A stretch of 64,000 nucleotides of DNA from contig OZ234494.1 in assembly GCA_965153455.1 (NCBI GenBank), positions 23,436,001 to 23,500,000 on the forward strand, in the 5' to 3' direction. This DNA comes from Sphagnum compactum. Taxonomy: Eukaryota > Bryophyta > Sphagnopsida > Sphagnales. The notes below the pieces were generated by a model. It saw only the letters and a list, made by a program, of their open reading frames with translations, did not search any database and was not told the origin of the DNA. Within the stretch, counting starts at the first letter, position 1. Every line of letters begins with the position of its first letter. Shown piece by piece: positions 33,201-46,542 of this stretch. A program made the translations under genes and the position numbers.

Positions 33201-34399
33201 TAATTTCGTGTTACATAACCACCATTGCGATTGTACCTATGACAATAGAATATTATTTACATATAATATTTATAATATATATTTTTGTATGTCATATAAA
33301 TATTTATTATTTATATAATAATGTAATATTATCTTTTTTTCAATTATATATATATACATGATTTGAACACAAATTGTACAAAAATTATATAGGACTATAA
33401 AAAATGTAATCATATTATATAATTTCATACATTCATTCTACATACCATTATTCAACATACGTCGATGGTGACTTTAGTCACAGTCAACATGGTGGGAACA
33501 AGTTCATATGAGACAATGTTATCACATAAAAACTTTACCATGTTCCAATGTTTGAATATATAAAAGCACAAAGTTTAAATTAATTTTTTTTCCATACCTA
33601 TTCAAATGAAAATATGAATTATTAAACTTTGAAACATAATCTACATATGTGGACCAGATAAAACTTCAAAAAATGAATTTTGTACATAAAAAATCACTTT
33701 TGAATTTTTGAAGTTTTAACATATTTGTTATGTTTCAATACATGATAAACATTAATAAATATATGTACAATTAGAATATAAGACATTGCATATTTTTAAT
33801 TTATTTTAATTCTGAAATGTGACTATAATAATATATGATGTACCATATCATATACACATAACGTAATTTTACACATACATGTATGTGTATATTATATATC
33901 ATATGTATATAATACCCATTTTATAATATACGTATATATATACATATATTCAATATTGATATTTTATTTTAAAATATTTGATTTTCATTATATCATTTAA
34001 TTTAATAAAAATATATTAATTTCAACTTTATGTTTAATTTCATAATACGATAAGTTAATTAATATAATAGATATTTAGAAAAACATATTCACGAGTTAAT
34101 TTTCTTATTATTCAACCATAATTTATTTTAATTCTAATTTTATTATTAATTCAAATTCTCATAATTTTATATTACTGAAATCCACACATTTAATACAATA
34201 TATACACATACATGTGCAGTGTTATATTTTATTGAAATATGTTTAAAATATATACATTATTAAAAATATTTTGTGATAAATTATAATTTAAATGTTTTAA
34301 ATTATATTTAATCATATTTTTTCTAAAAGGTCATTTTATACATAAATTTCATATGTTGCAAATTTATGAAGCTTAATCCCATGGATAAAGCTAGTAAAA

Positions 34400-35240
34400 C
34401 TTTGTTAAATTTTGTTTAAATAACGTGAAATTGCTTGAATTATTTTTTTTGTTAAACCAAGTTTTTTGGTTACTGAAATAGGATATTTAAATTACATTTG
34501 GCTAGACTACATCTAAAGTTGATTAATTTTGCTTAATTTTTGTTAAAGTACATAAATGAGGCTAAAGTATGTTATTCTGGTGAAAATATGTTAATGTTTT
34601 TTATATTTTGATAAACTTAGTTAAAACTTGGTTAAGTTTCGTTAAATGACGATAAATTTGTCTAAAATAAATGATTTGGGCTAAATTTGGCTAAACCTCA
34701 AAAAAATTATGTTAATTTTGGTTATGTATTAAATTTTAATAAATTGGCTAACTTTGGATAAATTAAAACATTTAGGTTAAACTTCAATATCAAAGTTAAA
34801 TTTGGTTAAAATTGGTGAAATGAAATTACATGAAGGCACTTAGGCTAAACATGGTTAAATAAACTTGGTTAAATTTGAATTTTAAGCTTTCTTAATGTAT
34901 TTTGCTAAAACTAAAGCCAACTAAGCTAAATTGAATCAATTAATTTTAGTTTGGCTAAACTTGGTGAAATCTAAATGTTGTTAAAGTTGGTTGCATTTGG
35001 CTAAATTAAACTAAATTAGCTTATATATGTTAAAATATGTTACACCAAGCTAAAATATAGGATTTGTTAGAATAAATTAGGTTATTTAGGGTGAATTAGC
35101 CTAGAGTAGTTTAAATTAGAATTGGATTCAATCAAACTAAATTAAGCTAGTTTTAAATCAATTCATACTAAAATAGGTTAAAATGTACTAAACTACGATT
35201 TGTTTAAATTCAATTAAATTAAGTTAAATTAAACTTCCAA
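34400..35240. repeat. Degenerate GGTTAAATTTGGCTAAA-type tract
   Basis: Words such as GGCTAAA, GGTTAAA, TTAAATTTGG and AGCTAAATT recur irregularly across more than 800 bp. It looks like an old short tandem repeat; a fixed period is no longer visible. Confidence 0.55.
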
Positions 35241-35499
35241 TACAAATTTGACCATGTTGATATGAATTTTAATTTTTTTAACTGGCCCAAACAAGGTCAA
35301 ATAATTATTTCAATATCATTACATTAGTTGTGTAGTCATATATGTAATCATAATTATTTCTACTTGTAATCATAATCATATTCATAATCACAAATTCATA
35401 ATTTTGACTATAATCGTCAAAATGATTACAACTCAAGTCCACATACAACTACATGACTATTTTTTAAGTAATAGTTGCAACATGTTCTAGTCATAGAAA

Positions 35500-35760
35500 C
35501 CACATTTATACCATTATAACCAATACCCTCATTGTTTCATGTAAAACAATATGGATGAATTCATTATTGTTGAAGGCAGTTTGATTGTTGTGTGTTCTTT
35601 TTTAATTACAAATCAAATTGATGTCAAGTTGTTGCCAACAATCTAAGAAGGTTCTTACAATTCAAAAAACATTCAATCTTGAGAGCTTTGTGAATTGTTT
35701 GCACAATTTTATAATTCAAGTTTTCAAATTCCTTCAAATAGATAGAAGTTTCTAAATTTT
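35500..35760 (-). repeat. Dispersed repeat R2, interrupted copy, right part
   Basis: Reverse complement of about 15,505-15,740. Matches include TTTCATGTAAAA, ATGAATTCATTATTGTTGAA, TTTGATTGTTGTGTG, TGATGTCAAGTTGTT and ATTCCTTCAAATAGATA. Confidence 0.7.
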
Positions 35761-37229
35761 TTTTTATTGGAGCAAGTAAAAGATTAACTTATACAAAAGG
35801 GCCACCCATGGATGCAGATGAATTCAAACAAACCAAAATTGATGTCAAAATGTCAATTTTTTTGTAATTCTTATTACATTTGTTTATGTGGTGCCAATTT
35901 AACGACATGTGAATCATGGAAAGTTTTGTTTATTAAATAATATGGATGTTGAAAAATCTAAAATGAGTCAAAAAATCTTTTAATATCAATTTGGTTTGAA
36001 CAAATAATGTTTAACAATTTCATTCAATAACATTACTTTCACAAATACCCCTTAGTTTTCATAATAAAATTTCTTTAATCCTCAAATTTTTTTGTAGTAA
36101 TAGGGTATTATTAGACACATTTAAAAAGCACTCAAAATTTTGTATTTTTTTTTTATCAAAATTTAAAGTTTGTTAAAAGTTCATGAATCCGTTACGTCAT
36201 GTATATGTTTTAAAAAGAAAAGTTGTAGCTTATAATATAATAAATTAAAGCTGAAAATGTTAACATGTTTTGGTATGATTTGAAATTGTGACAATTTTTT
36301 AAAACAAAAAAAAAATCTGGCAAAATGTAGACACTTTAAAAAAATTATATTTATTTAAAATTGATATATTGAGGCAACTATAAATACAATGAAGATTTTT
36401 TTTAAAAAATATTTCAATCCAAAATTCTTTTTTATGAAAACATGTTATTTCGACAAAAGGACCCCAAAAGGATAATAGTTTTAAATCCAAAATAAAGTTT
36501 AAACACATTGGCTTGTTAAATGTTGTTTGGACCCCCATCTCATTATCCTTCTTGTCAAGACCATGGGAATTTAAATGTAAAAATTGGAAAAGCGAAGAAA
36601 GGGAAAACAATTGTTGCAAAGGAGGAGAAACAATTCTACAACAAGGTGTAGTCTTGTTAACAAGAACCACAACAAGTGCAATGTGTGCTTAATTTTTCAT
36701 GTTTAGAATTGATAATTTAATTTGGTGTTGAAAGTATAAAATTATTTTATATAGTAAGGTTCTTAATATATCATTAGAACATGTGAATTAATTTGGAAAA
36801 TATTTGATGGATAAAAAGCTTTCAAAAGCATTCATTAGACATTACGATGAGTGTTTTTCAGCATTAAAAGTAGTTATAAATAGACTTCAAAACTTTTGAA
36901 AATTACATATATTTTGAAAAAATTTACTTGAACCTAGACATAATAATATAATTTTTTTTAATTTTGAAAAAATTTTGAAACTTTCAAAAAATATATATTA
37001 TAAAATATTCCTCTAAAAGCAATCCCAAAAGTAGGCGAGTGCGGTTAATGTTATCATGTTTGCACCCAATAATGTGCTTCACTAAACCTATAATCCCATT
37101 GCTGGAAATGACCAAAAACATCAAGCCTTCTAGAAATTCATAGCTTTACATTACGACAACATACCTATTAGTTGTGAAAAATGCCCAACTAAAAGCTTAT
37201 AGAAAATATGGGATTTGATAAAAAACAAT
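35761..37229. other. AT-rich non-coding stretch
   Basis: Long A and T runs. The 123-codon minus-strand frame at 36,299-36,670 is AT-biased, rich in Phe, Lys and Asn, and has no recognisable motif. Confidence 0.4.
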
Positions 37230-37580
37230 GTTGTAAATTTTGTGGTAATTATGGGGTTGTTCATGCATTGAATAAGAGTAGTGTTTGTATTGAGGATGTT
37301 TTTCAAGAACCTTTAGAAGTGTACAAGTCCAAGCACCCCAAGGATGCATCCTTCATGTTCATTCATTCTTAATTGCTCTTCAAATATATACCTCAATGGG
37401 CCAAAACAAAACAAAACAAAAAATTAGTAATTATGCCCATGAAGAGGCCTAAACCTTTGCCTACAATAGATGTAAATAGTGTTATTGAATATATTTTTAA
37501 AAAATAAATTGTATACAAGGGTGTGGCTATTGCTCCAAGCTTAATGTGCCCTCAAGGTTGTTGTGTAACAAAAGAAAACT
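37230..37580 (-). repeat. Dispersed repeat R3, copy 2
   Basis: Reverse complement of about 18,420-18,790, with the same block order. No coding content recognised. Confidence 0.65.
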
Positions 37581-39962
37581 AGAAAGCCCCACACAGTAGT
37601 ACAAAACCATGGGTTTTATGGTATTATCATCATGTATACAATGCTTATATAATCAATATTTAAACTACATTGATAATCTAAGATAGTCTAAAGTATCCCC
37701 AAAAACAATTTCATGACTAACATCAAAAGTAGTAATGTTTGTTATGATTAAGAAATCTAGCATTATAATCAAATCAAACAATTGTTACACACATGGTAAA
37801 TGTGAGTGCTCATGTGGACTTTTCTATGGTAACTAATATAACTAAACTTATTCAAATTAATAATAAAGTATGACACACATGATTATAGTCCTATTTTTAA
37901 TGACGTTGTAATAGTAAAATGGAAAGAAAATCATGTTCTCATTTAAAATTTTCATCATGAACAAAATGAATATAAAATATAGTTATCATGATTTCAATTA
38001 TCATTAATAATTATTCAGATAAATGAATAAATAACAAGGAGATTTTTTTAATGTAATGAAAAAATGGGGTATTTATCTGAATTCTTTTTAAATTATTAAT
38101 ATTACAGAAAATAAATCAAAATAATTAACTAAATGTACATGTTGATATTGAATAAATCAAATTTCATTATTAAATTAATATTTATCAAGAATCAATTCAA
38201 TGCATATATATCTCCAAATTAAATTAGCCCCAAATTAAAGGTTCATCTATTTGTTTATTTATGATCAAATGACAAGAGTAAAATTGAATAAAATAAAATC
38301 ATTTAAAAAAATTACTACAAAAATAGAATATAATTAATGTAAATATTATTTAAATTAAAAATCTAAAAAATTTAAAATATTGGAAATTTATTGGTCCTTG
38401 TAAAATTGATATATGATTGAAGATATACAAATTTTTGTAAACTTAATTTAACAATGAATTTTTCTTTTTATGATACTTTTAAAATATTTTGTTAAATATT
38501 GAACTTTTGACAAATATATGGCATAAATAAACATATTTAAATTAATTTCATGTCTTAAAATTTGGATCAAAAAATTAAAAAATTGAATTCAACAATGAAA
38601 GTAAAGAAACCAAATTATCCTAAATATGTATAGTTGAAATTTGTAACCCAAGCAAAAAAAGATATTGCCTGAACTTTTAATGCAACTATTTAAATTTTAT
38701 TTCACATTTTGAAATTGAAAGGAATCAAAAATTTCAATGTGATTATGATAATAATTAATTTTTACTAAATAAGCATAGATTGTAACTCAATTAAACTTTT
38801 AATCATTATATATGCATTTATGAATTAAATGATTGAATTATTTGTTCACGTTTTGAGACTATATATTTTTTAATTCATTCTAATTAATTAAAGGTAATAT
38901 TTTTATCTAAATAATTATAGTTTAGAAATTATGTGTAATTTTTTTAAATAAATATTTTAAACCATCTTAATTGTTGTACATTTTGAAATGGAAAACAAAT
39001 CACAGAATTACATATAATTATGAAAGTAAATAAATTACATATACCTAAATAACATTTAAATCTATAACTCAATTCAAAATTTCAAAATATAAATTTGAAT
39101 CTTTTTTTGAGTATTTTTCTTTAAATTAATTTACACATATATTTAATAAAAAAAATTACCTAGTTCAATGTAATTAAATTAAATAGTGATATAAAAAACA
39201 TGCATTTTTTTGTTCAAAATATGTGTTTATATCTTTTGCAATGTCATTGCTTGTCATCACGTGAAGTGAATATGACTTAGTCATTAAAAGTTTGTAGTGT
39301 GGTCAAAAAGGTTGTGGGTTCAAACTTCATTTTGAGCACTCATTGTTAAAAAAAACTCGAATTTGGGGATTCAATGATTTGTATGGTGTTGGCCGATGAT
39401 CTACTAATAATGTCAGCCCACAAAAGGAAAAACAAATGTTGAATCCCAAATCAAAGGTGGCAATGTTTTGGATTCATCTATATAATTCAAAAAAACTTAA
39501 AAGCTTCAAAATGTCATTATATATATTCATATTAATAATGTAATTTGGAAATCAAATTAATAATGCCAGGTCAACTCAAGCCTTATTCATTTTAATCATT
39601 TCAAACAATTGTCTTTAATCATGTTACTCATATAATTTTATTCACATTTGTGTGAAAAACAATTGGTTTTTTTTTACTACATCTAATTTTGTCCATTGTC
39701 TAATGTGAGTAAAAATTTGACTAAATTTAGTTAGAAAGACCAACTTAAAAACATATATTTGTAATAGTGAAAAAAATGAAAAAATGTGTAATCAAGCAAC
39801 AAGCAAAAGCCTTTAATAACATGGCAACTATTAAATTGAAGGCATTCATTGTGGCAAAGCAAAATGCATTAGCATTTTTTACAATTCATGTTGATCAAGT
39901 GCCAAAGGTGGAATCAAATCAATACTTGCAACTTCAACACAAAAAAAACTAGGCAAAACTAA
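37581..39962. other. Very AT-rich non-coding stretch
   Basis: Among the most AT-rich parts of the window, dominated by TTAAATT and AATTAAT words. A 61-codon plus frame at 39,767-39,952 has no recognisable motif. Confidence 0.45.
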
Positions 39963-41147
39963 CACTAGAAGAAATTTGGTAATTAATGACTAACTTTATG
40001 ACTACATTTTAGTTGTAACGGACGCATGCAACTATAATTTGGCATAGTCACCTTGGACAAGTAGAATAATATTTTTAGTTGTAAATGACATTATGTGTCA
40101 GTAAGTCACATTGGTAGTCACAAAACTTTTGGGATTACAATGGGTTCGTCATCTAATGACATGGACTATTATCCATGCCTATATGGCACTTTGCCATTGC
40201 AACTAGTTTTGCCATTACAAAATGTGTAGTCATAAGTTGCAAACAAACATATTAGATTAAGCCACGTGTACACATAGATTCATAGGTGGTGATGACATGT
40301 GGACAAAAGGAATTGTTATATGCAATGCAATGAATGACATACATGTGGCATAAGATATGTGTTTTTAATTTCATTTAATATGAAATAATTATGGTTTAAT
40401 TTGATGACATGTGGTGATTTTCCTATATTTTCAAGCATGATATAAATAAACAAAATTGCAAACTGGATATGGACATGTGGTGATTTATTTCATTAATCCC
40501 AAATGGTATAGATGTTATTGCTAACACGTGGCAATGTGTGATTTCCATACATAAAAGGTAGCCAATTGGATATGAACACATGGCAAAATATGATTAGTTC
40601 ACATGGATATTAAGCAAATTATTTTGGGATATAATAGTTACGTGTGGATATTCTAGTTTCCAGGTGGAATAAATGTTAGTCATGCATGCAACTACATAAG
40701 TTAAATATGTAGTCAGTAATACAACTACACATGTGACTTTGCAAGTCACATAACAATACTTTCATGACTTGAAAAGTCACATGCTACATTACATTCAATT
40801 ACACTAGTGGCGGAGCATAATACAAATACAAATACAAATGTGATTTTACAAGTTGCATGCTAGACTACTAACAACTACACTAGTTGCAAATTCTAGGACA
40901 AAGCTAGTTTAATAATTGTATCCAAAACCTAGAAGTGGCAATGCAATGAACATATGCTAATGAAATGACAAAAGACTTGTGCATTGCATTCACCTTAACC
41001 ATGTCAATACAAGATATCATTCCTATAATTGTTTTCAAACTATTCCTATGATTGTTTTCAAACTCACTGCATCACTCCTAATATGTGAAAAGAGAACTTT
41101 GTTTTACACATGTTTACAACCCCCCACAATGTAAACCGATTTTTCAC

Positions 41148-43623
41148 CTACACAAAAAACTCTTGCAATGGGTCATCATGATGATTAGGGAAAGGTAGTG
41201 GTGTTTCTGGGATTAAAACAAACTTCATTTCCACCTTATACACACCTTGCCTTATTTGAGCCCCATGATACATATCTTTCCCTAGTAGCCCAGAAATTAC
41301 TACACTACCTACAATTTGTGTGTTGTTCATTAGGAACACCAAATCATTTATACCAAATTGCAAAATTTGGAATTATGAAGATGAATAGCAATGCACATGG
41401 ATAAAATACCTTCATTCATCTACATGAACATGTGAAACCACCACAATAACCACATAAAGACCTATCACAAAAGAAATCACCTTTTGTGAATTATAGACAT
41501 CTATTGTCGATGGCAGAATTGTTGGTTTATTCCCTCAAGATCGAAGAGCTCGAGGTTCTCCTCTAGTTGTTTTCTTCGACTTCTTGGCCTATGCTAGCCA
41601 TATAGACCCCAATAGAACCCCACAATAACATAAACATCACTACAGTAGTTAAGGGATTCACCAAACCCTAATTACTATTGTCATCATGCTAGATCGGTAA
41701 GAAAAACCATGGCCAACATACTAGAGTTGTATCTTTTTTGTGGTTTTTAGTATATGAATTGGGGCATCTATTGAAGCTTCATGAACTTACCAAATGAAAT
41801 CAACACAATGTTACCAATGTTTAGGTGACACAACTAACAATTGACTCAATACATAATATAATTGATCATAAATTCATACTGGCCAAACAATGATATGTTA
41901 CCCGACTTGGCATTTGATCTTCCACCCCACTCACCTACATCAATATAAAAAACAAGACAATTTAGGCTATGACAACTTTAGCTCCTTAATTAATAAATCA
42001 CGACTTCGCCATGAGCCCATACAAACATGTAAACAAAAAATCATAGTATGGTTTCTAACTTGCACATACCTTATTTGTATTATGGCAACCACATGATCTT
42101 TGGCCCATATAGATGACCAATATAATGTAATTGCATCATGAAACCTTAAATCAATTATCATTACAAAAACAAATCCTAGTCACATAAATGATGCAACATT
42201 GGCAACAAAAAAGTTGCAACTTAATATGTCACCAAATAGCCACGAATCAATTCATACGTGTTGTAGCATTCATACCACATAAAAATAAGGCAAGTGGATA
42301 TGCATCTTACATTGCTTACGTGACTGGAGACACTGGCCACCTTGGCAACCACCTACAGTAAATATGAATTAGAGAAACCCCTATTAAAAAATTAGGTTAC
42401 CTTAAACCTTCAAATCCACAAAATATAAAATGAACATGAACATCATTGTGTTTACTAACCTGTTCAGATCCATGTTGATACGTAGGCACTACAAGTGAAA
42501 GAGGTTTATGTGGCACCAATATTCCAAATGGGCGCAACATCAACTATGAAACCAAAAGTCTACACCTCAAATTCTATTGCCCCTTCAAGTGGCACGCTAG
42601 CATCAAATTGAACTACCAAGCTCTTACTTATCCAAGTGGGAAAATTATTATTCTTCACCATTTGGGCAGCCTTTACACACCCATGTTGGTCCAATTGTGG
42701 CCTTCCCATGCCCATCCCGATCATCTACATTTGCCACATGAATTCCATAATTGTGGAGTTAAGGGACTGGATTGATCTTTGGTTCTCATTATAAGTTTCC
42801 TGGACTTGGGCCATTGAAACAACAATCTCTGGCAACTAGGATTCAATATTGGTGATTAGAAAAGACAACATGGTCCCACCCTACAAAAAAAGACAAAATA
42901 AAAAGTCAACCAAAAAAGCTAACTTCAAATGAAAAGCAAAGCCCCACCCCCTAGGTTAAAAGAATGGTTTACCCTATAAACATTTGTAACATTCTAAGTT
43001 GCTTAAAATTCTACGGCTATAATTCAAGTCGCAAACAGATGAAATTTTTTGACAAAAAAATGGTTTTAAGGCTTAAGGTTCTGCTAACTATCTTTTTCTG
43101 TGTATGTTCAAACTCTAGACCAACAACTACAAGTTCTGTTACGAAAGGACTCCTAGCCTTTGTTTTCTTCTACACCCACACCCACCCATGATCACAACTA
43201 TTGGTTATTGTATATGTGATTAAACAATTGGTTAGGCATTTGCATATTTATAAATTTTATTATATGATTGTTTTTAGGGTTGGTTGTCATCTTTAGCTTT
43301 TATCAAAAATTACAAAATTTCAACAACCTTACCATTATTGCCTTTACACCAACTTTACCACCTCTACCATACTTGTGCGCTTTTTTTATATTCCTTCATG
43401 CATTGGACATAATCAAGGCTTTGACAATTATCTTTTCATTAGTCCAATATTTCATAAGGCGTTCCCATTGGGCTAACTTTATACCCAAGGGGCAAGTTCG
43501 TTGTCCTTTATTTGTGAATAAATGTTTGAGGCAAGACCTTTTTCCTTTCAAGAATCTATGAACAAAGTCTTCAAATCCCTTTTGACATAAAACGTTATAC
43601 ATATACTCAAAAAGGGAATCCAT
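41148..43623 (-). pseudogene. Degraded CACTA-associated transposase-like ORF
   Basis: On the minus strand, 43,396-43,623 encodes CPLGIKLAQWERLMKYWTNE. This resembles the 'WxxLxxYWxSE...N' block of plant Transposase_24-type (Ptta/En/Spm) proteins. After a stop the frame reads RNIKKAHKYGRGGKVGVKA, which could be the following basic block. Further down, 41,363-41,148 encodes VGSVVISGLLGKDMYHGAQI and LIPETPLPFPNHHDDPLQE, similar in style to the C-terminal domain of the same proteins. The order and strand are consistent, but the middle (about 42,400-43,200) is heavily broken. No catalytic residues can be identified, so the family call is tentative. Confidence 0.4.
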
Positions 43624-43711
43624 TTTGGCTTACAATCACTATGAGAAATTGCGTTTGCGGAGACTATATTAGCATACAACTAGATCGTCATGGAAACTAC
43701 TATGCAACTAG

Positions 43712-44530
43712 TGTCGCAACCCCACTTTGTCCAAGTGTGGGGGTGAAGCCCAACACTTGGAAAAGTTGGAGACTTGGAGTTCTCCGGGACTCCCGAATGT
43801 TCAGAGCTCGACAGCAAGGCCCAAAACACCTCGCATTGGGGTGTTCTTGGTGTCATTGGAAAGGTCTTGAAACGTAGATAACGAAAATGACCTCGCATTG
43901 GCCATTCGGAGATCTGCAGCCCAAGTTATGGGCAAAAGAAGGGCCGGGAGTCAAACTGGCAGTTTGACTCCCGACCACTAAAAGTCGGGAATCGACCCTT
44001 TCCCGACGTCGCCTGAGGGAGTGCGACATGGCGTTGGAAAGATCTCGACGAGGCTACAACTTTGGTTCAGACCTCGTCGCGATCGGATTCCGGAGTCGGG
44101 AGTTATGGCAGCTCAAAGTTCCAAGAGTCCCGCCGTGATAGTTTCGGGACTCCATTTCGGGAGTCCCAACAAAATGTGCCATTTGGATGTAACCTCCGTG
44201 GCGAGCTGCAGAGATAACTATAAGGGGGAAGGTGGTGGCTTCCCCCGAGTCCGGGCCGTGGTGAGTCAAGTAGTCCAAAGTGCCCGTGGCTTGTCCCAAC
44301 ACCCAAGGGTGTTCCCGAATGTGTACTAACCCATTTGTGGTGGGTTTTGGATGCAGATTCGTGCTTGATTTACTAGTCCATCTTCCTAGTCTAATCCCGG
44401 GGCTTCCAACTTGACCCTCTACCCCTTTCTAGAGTTGGAAGTCAGGAGCGTGCCCTTTGGTCCCAACTTTCCGCAACTTCACATTAGTGAACCTTCAAGT
44501 GGGTTCACCCCGGGACCAAGGAGCGCGTCA
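43712..44530 (-). mobile_element. LTR-like repeat L1, copy A
   Basis: An 819-bp, GC-richer block bounded by TG and CA, in reverse orientation to the copy at 49,513-50,325 and alignable with it end to end by eye. Shared blocks include GTCGCAACCCCACTTT, GGGAGTCAAACTGGCAGTTT, GATCTCGACGAGG and AACTTTCCGCAACTTCA. Its flanks (ACTAG and CGAGT) do not form a target duplication. It may be a remnant of a larger element. Open frames inside it (for example 44,021-44,329) are regarded as by-products. It interrupts the right motif cluster of the candidate CACTA element. Confidence 0.75.
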
Positions 44531-45639
44531 CGAGTATAACTATAATATGGGAATACAATGAATTAATAATTAAAATGTCACGTCAAAATATTTCATAGTT
44601 ATAATTTAGTTGCACATTATTTGCAACTTGAACTCTATACGAATGTACATATGCAAAGTATATACGATGATAGTCAACCTACCATGATCACAAGTTATAC
44701 AAAGTGATTAATTTTAATTATGTTATAACTAATTAACGTTAAATGAACAACTACTTTGCAAGTAGTATATAACATTGATGCGTACAATCATGCCATGTGT
44801 ATGGTTAAATAAAGGTCCATAACATCTGAGACTTGCAATATGTTTGTAACTAAGAGTCAACTAAATTGACTAGTTTTACAACTAAGTTACAACTAAATGT
44901 GCCACTATGGTTTCACTACATAATTACTACTTGTCCACTATTTTGGAACTAAAATGTTCAACTCATTTAGAATTAGTTGTCAACTATGTGGCAACTCTAT
45001 GAACCATACCGACATAACCATGTGCAGTAGTCTCAATTTTTAAGAGTTGCATCAGGGTTATTTGAGTGTGGTAAGGTTATTAGGGGCTTTTAACAACTTC
45101 ATAAGGAATGATGAATGCGCTTGGTGCGTGGAGGGGTTGTTGTTTTTTCGAAATACGATATTGGTGAATAAGGTGTTGGATTAGTTTTTTTTTCTTCAAC
45201 AAAAAAACTGGGAACCATAGTTTTAGAACTTCAGTTGCGTAATAAGGGGTGGAAAATCTCTAAAGGGTTGGGGGTAGAAGCAAACGCCAAAATCTGTGGT
45301 GTTCAACACAATATTGGTCTTGTTCTAATGTTTAATGAGTAGCAAGGATGTTTGAAATTCATGATGCAGTTGAAGGGGTGTTAATGAAAGTTCCAATAAT
45401 TATAGAACAATTTTCAAGTTGTATGAACATAAGATCAATTCAAGTCAACTTAACGATTAAATAGATAGTGTGATAATGTGTCAATGGCAACAAAAGTTTC
45501 ATAATGACTGAAACATTTATTTAGAGTATGAATAAGCTCAACAAGGAGCTGCAAGTACATGCTAGGTCCTGGGCTATGCCATAGTGATAGTTCATAACTA
45601 CAGGAAATCTAGGATGCGTCGAATGGTGCGAACTAGGTA
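44531..45639. other. Non-coding between LTR-like copies
   Basis: 44,560-45,010 carries GTTGCAACT-type motifs. The rest holds no supported gene. Confidence 0.4.
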
Positions 45640-46542
45640 TGACGCGTTCCCAACTCCTTGGAAGGACTCAAATGTGGGTCCAAACAGAAAACAACGGAAG
45701 AGGAAGGATCCGGGGCACGCTCCCTAGCTCGCAGCACTTTAGAGGGGTAAAAGGGCGTGCTGGAGCTCCGAGATGGGACTAGGAAGAATGATAAGCATCA
45801 CCTACTCACACAGACCTGCACAAAACCAACACAAAGTGGTTAGTGCATAGTTGGAGCACTTTTGGTGTTAGGACGAGCCATGGGCAACTCGGACTCACAA
45901 GACTCACCATGGCCCGGACTTGGGGGAAGCCACCACCTTTTCCCTTATAGTATACTTTGTGCCTCTCCATGAGGCCCACATCCAAATGGCATTTTGTCGC
46001 GGGGAGTCCTGAAATTTGCCAAAGCTGAGACTTGCGTAACTTTGGAGCCCCATAACTTTGTGAGCAAACCTCTGATCGAGATGAAATTTGAAACAAAGTT
46101 ATAGCCATCGTCGAGAGCTTTCCAACAATATGTCACACGCCACTTGCACGTGAGGAAATCGGGTCAATTCTTGACTTTTAGTGGTCGGGAGTCAAACTAC
46201 CAATTTGACTCCCGGCCTTACTTTTGACCATAACTTGTGTTTTAGATGTCGAAATGGGTCATGTGAGCCCGTTTTACACATCTGCGTTCCAAGAGCTTTC
46301 CAATTAAATAAGGAAATATTCAAGCCATTGAGTTTTGGCCCCTGAAATCGTCTTCTTCAAGTTTAAGAATCCACCGGGACTCCATCTCCCAAAGTGGGAG
46401 TTCCCTTGGGAATGAGAGGGTCTATTCCCTCACACTTTCTTTCACTCCTGGGAGCATGCGGCATGACTCCCAGGTCTCCCTCTTGGCCCGCAACCTTGCA
46501 ACCCCTTGCCTTGGTCGCGAACCCAAGGCTAGGGTTGCGATA
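45640..46542 (+). mobile_element. LTR-like repeat L1, copy B (diverged)
   Basis: Same orientation and block order as the 49.5-kb copy, but more diverged. It starts TGACGCGTTCC and ends AGGGTTGCGATA, against TGATGCGCTCC and GGGGTTGCGACA. Matching blocks include ACTTTTAGTGGTCGGGAGTC, CCACATCCAAATGGCA and CGTCGAGAGCTTTCCAACA. Flanking AGGTA and AGACA share three of five bases, so a decayed target duplication is possible. Confidence 0.65.

Larger units (their letters stand above)
32103..35499. mobile_element. Candidate non-autonomous DNA transposon nested in repeat R2
   Basis: Sequence absent from the other R2 copy, so it was probably inserted. Both ends are dense in related short motifs. The left end has TTGCAACTAGTTGCAA (a perfect palindrome at 32,165-32,180) and CAACTACATGACTATG; the right end has CAACTACATGACTATT and AATAGTTGCAAC. 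Motif-rich subterminal regions are typical of CACTA-type and some other plant DNA transposons. Inside are a GC-richer stretch (about 32,260-33,200) and a very AT-rich stretch. The exact ends and target duplication were not resolved, and no transposase is seen. Confidence 0.5.
39963..45020. mobile_element. Candidate CACTA-type transposon remnant
   Basis: CACTAGAAGAAATTTGG at 39,963 resembles the 5' terminus of plant CACTA (En/Spm) elements. It is followed at 39,980-40,930 by many GTAGTTGCAAC / ACTACAT-type words in both orientations, as in subterminal repeats. A similar cluster occurs at 43,640-43,710 and 44,560-45,010. Minus-strand remnants of a CACTA-associated protein lie between. No matching TAGTG terminus was found at the right cluster. 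A T-run ending in GTAGTG at 50,578 is an alternative right end. The right limit given is therefore approximate. Confidence 0.4.

Noticed and set aside
43641-44329. Several ORFs of 67-102 codons on both strands
   Set aside because: They lie inside an LTR-like repeat, and similar frames recur in the 49.5-kb copy. They reflect GC-richer repeat DNA, not genes.
43712-46542. Copies A and B as the two LTRs of one retrotransposon
   Set aside because: They are in opposite orientation and differ too much. LTR pairs must be direct repeats.
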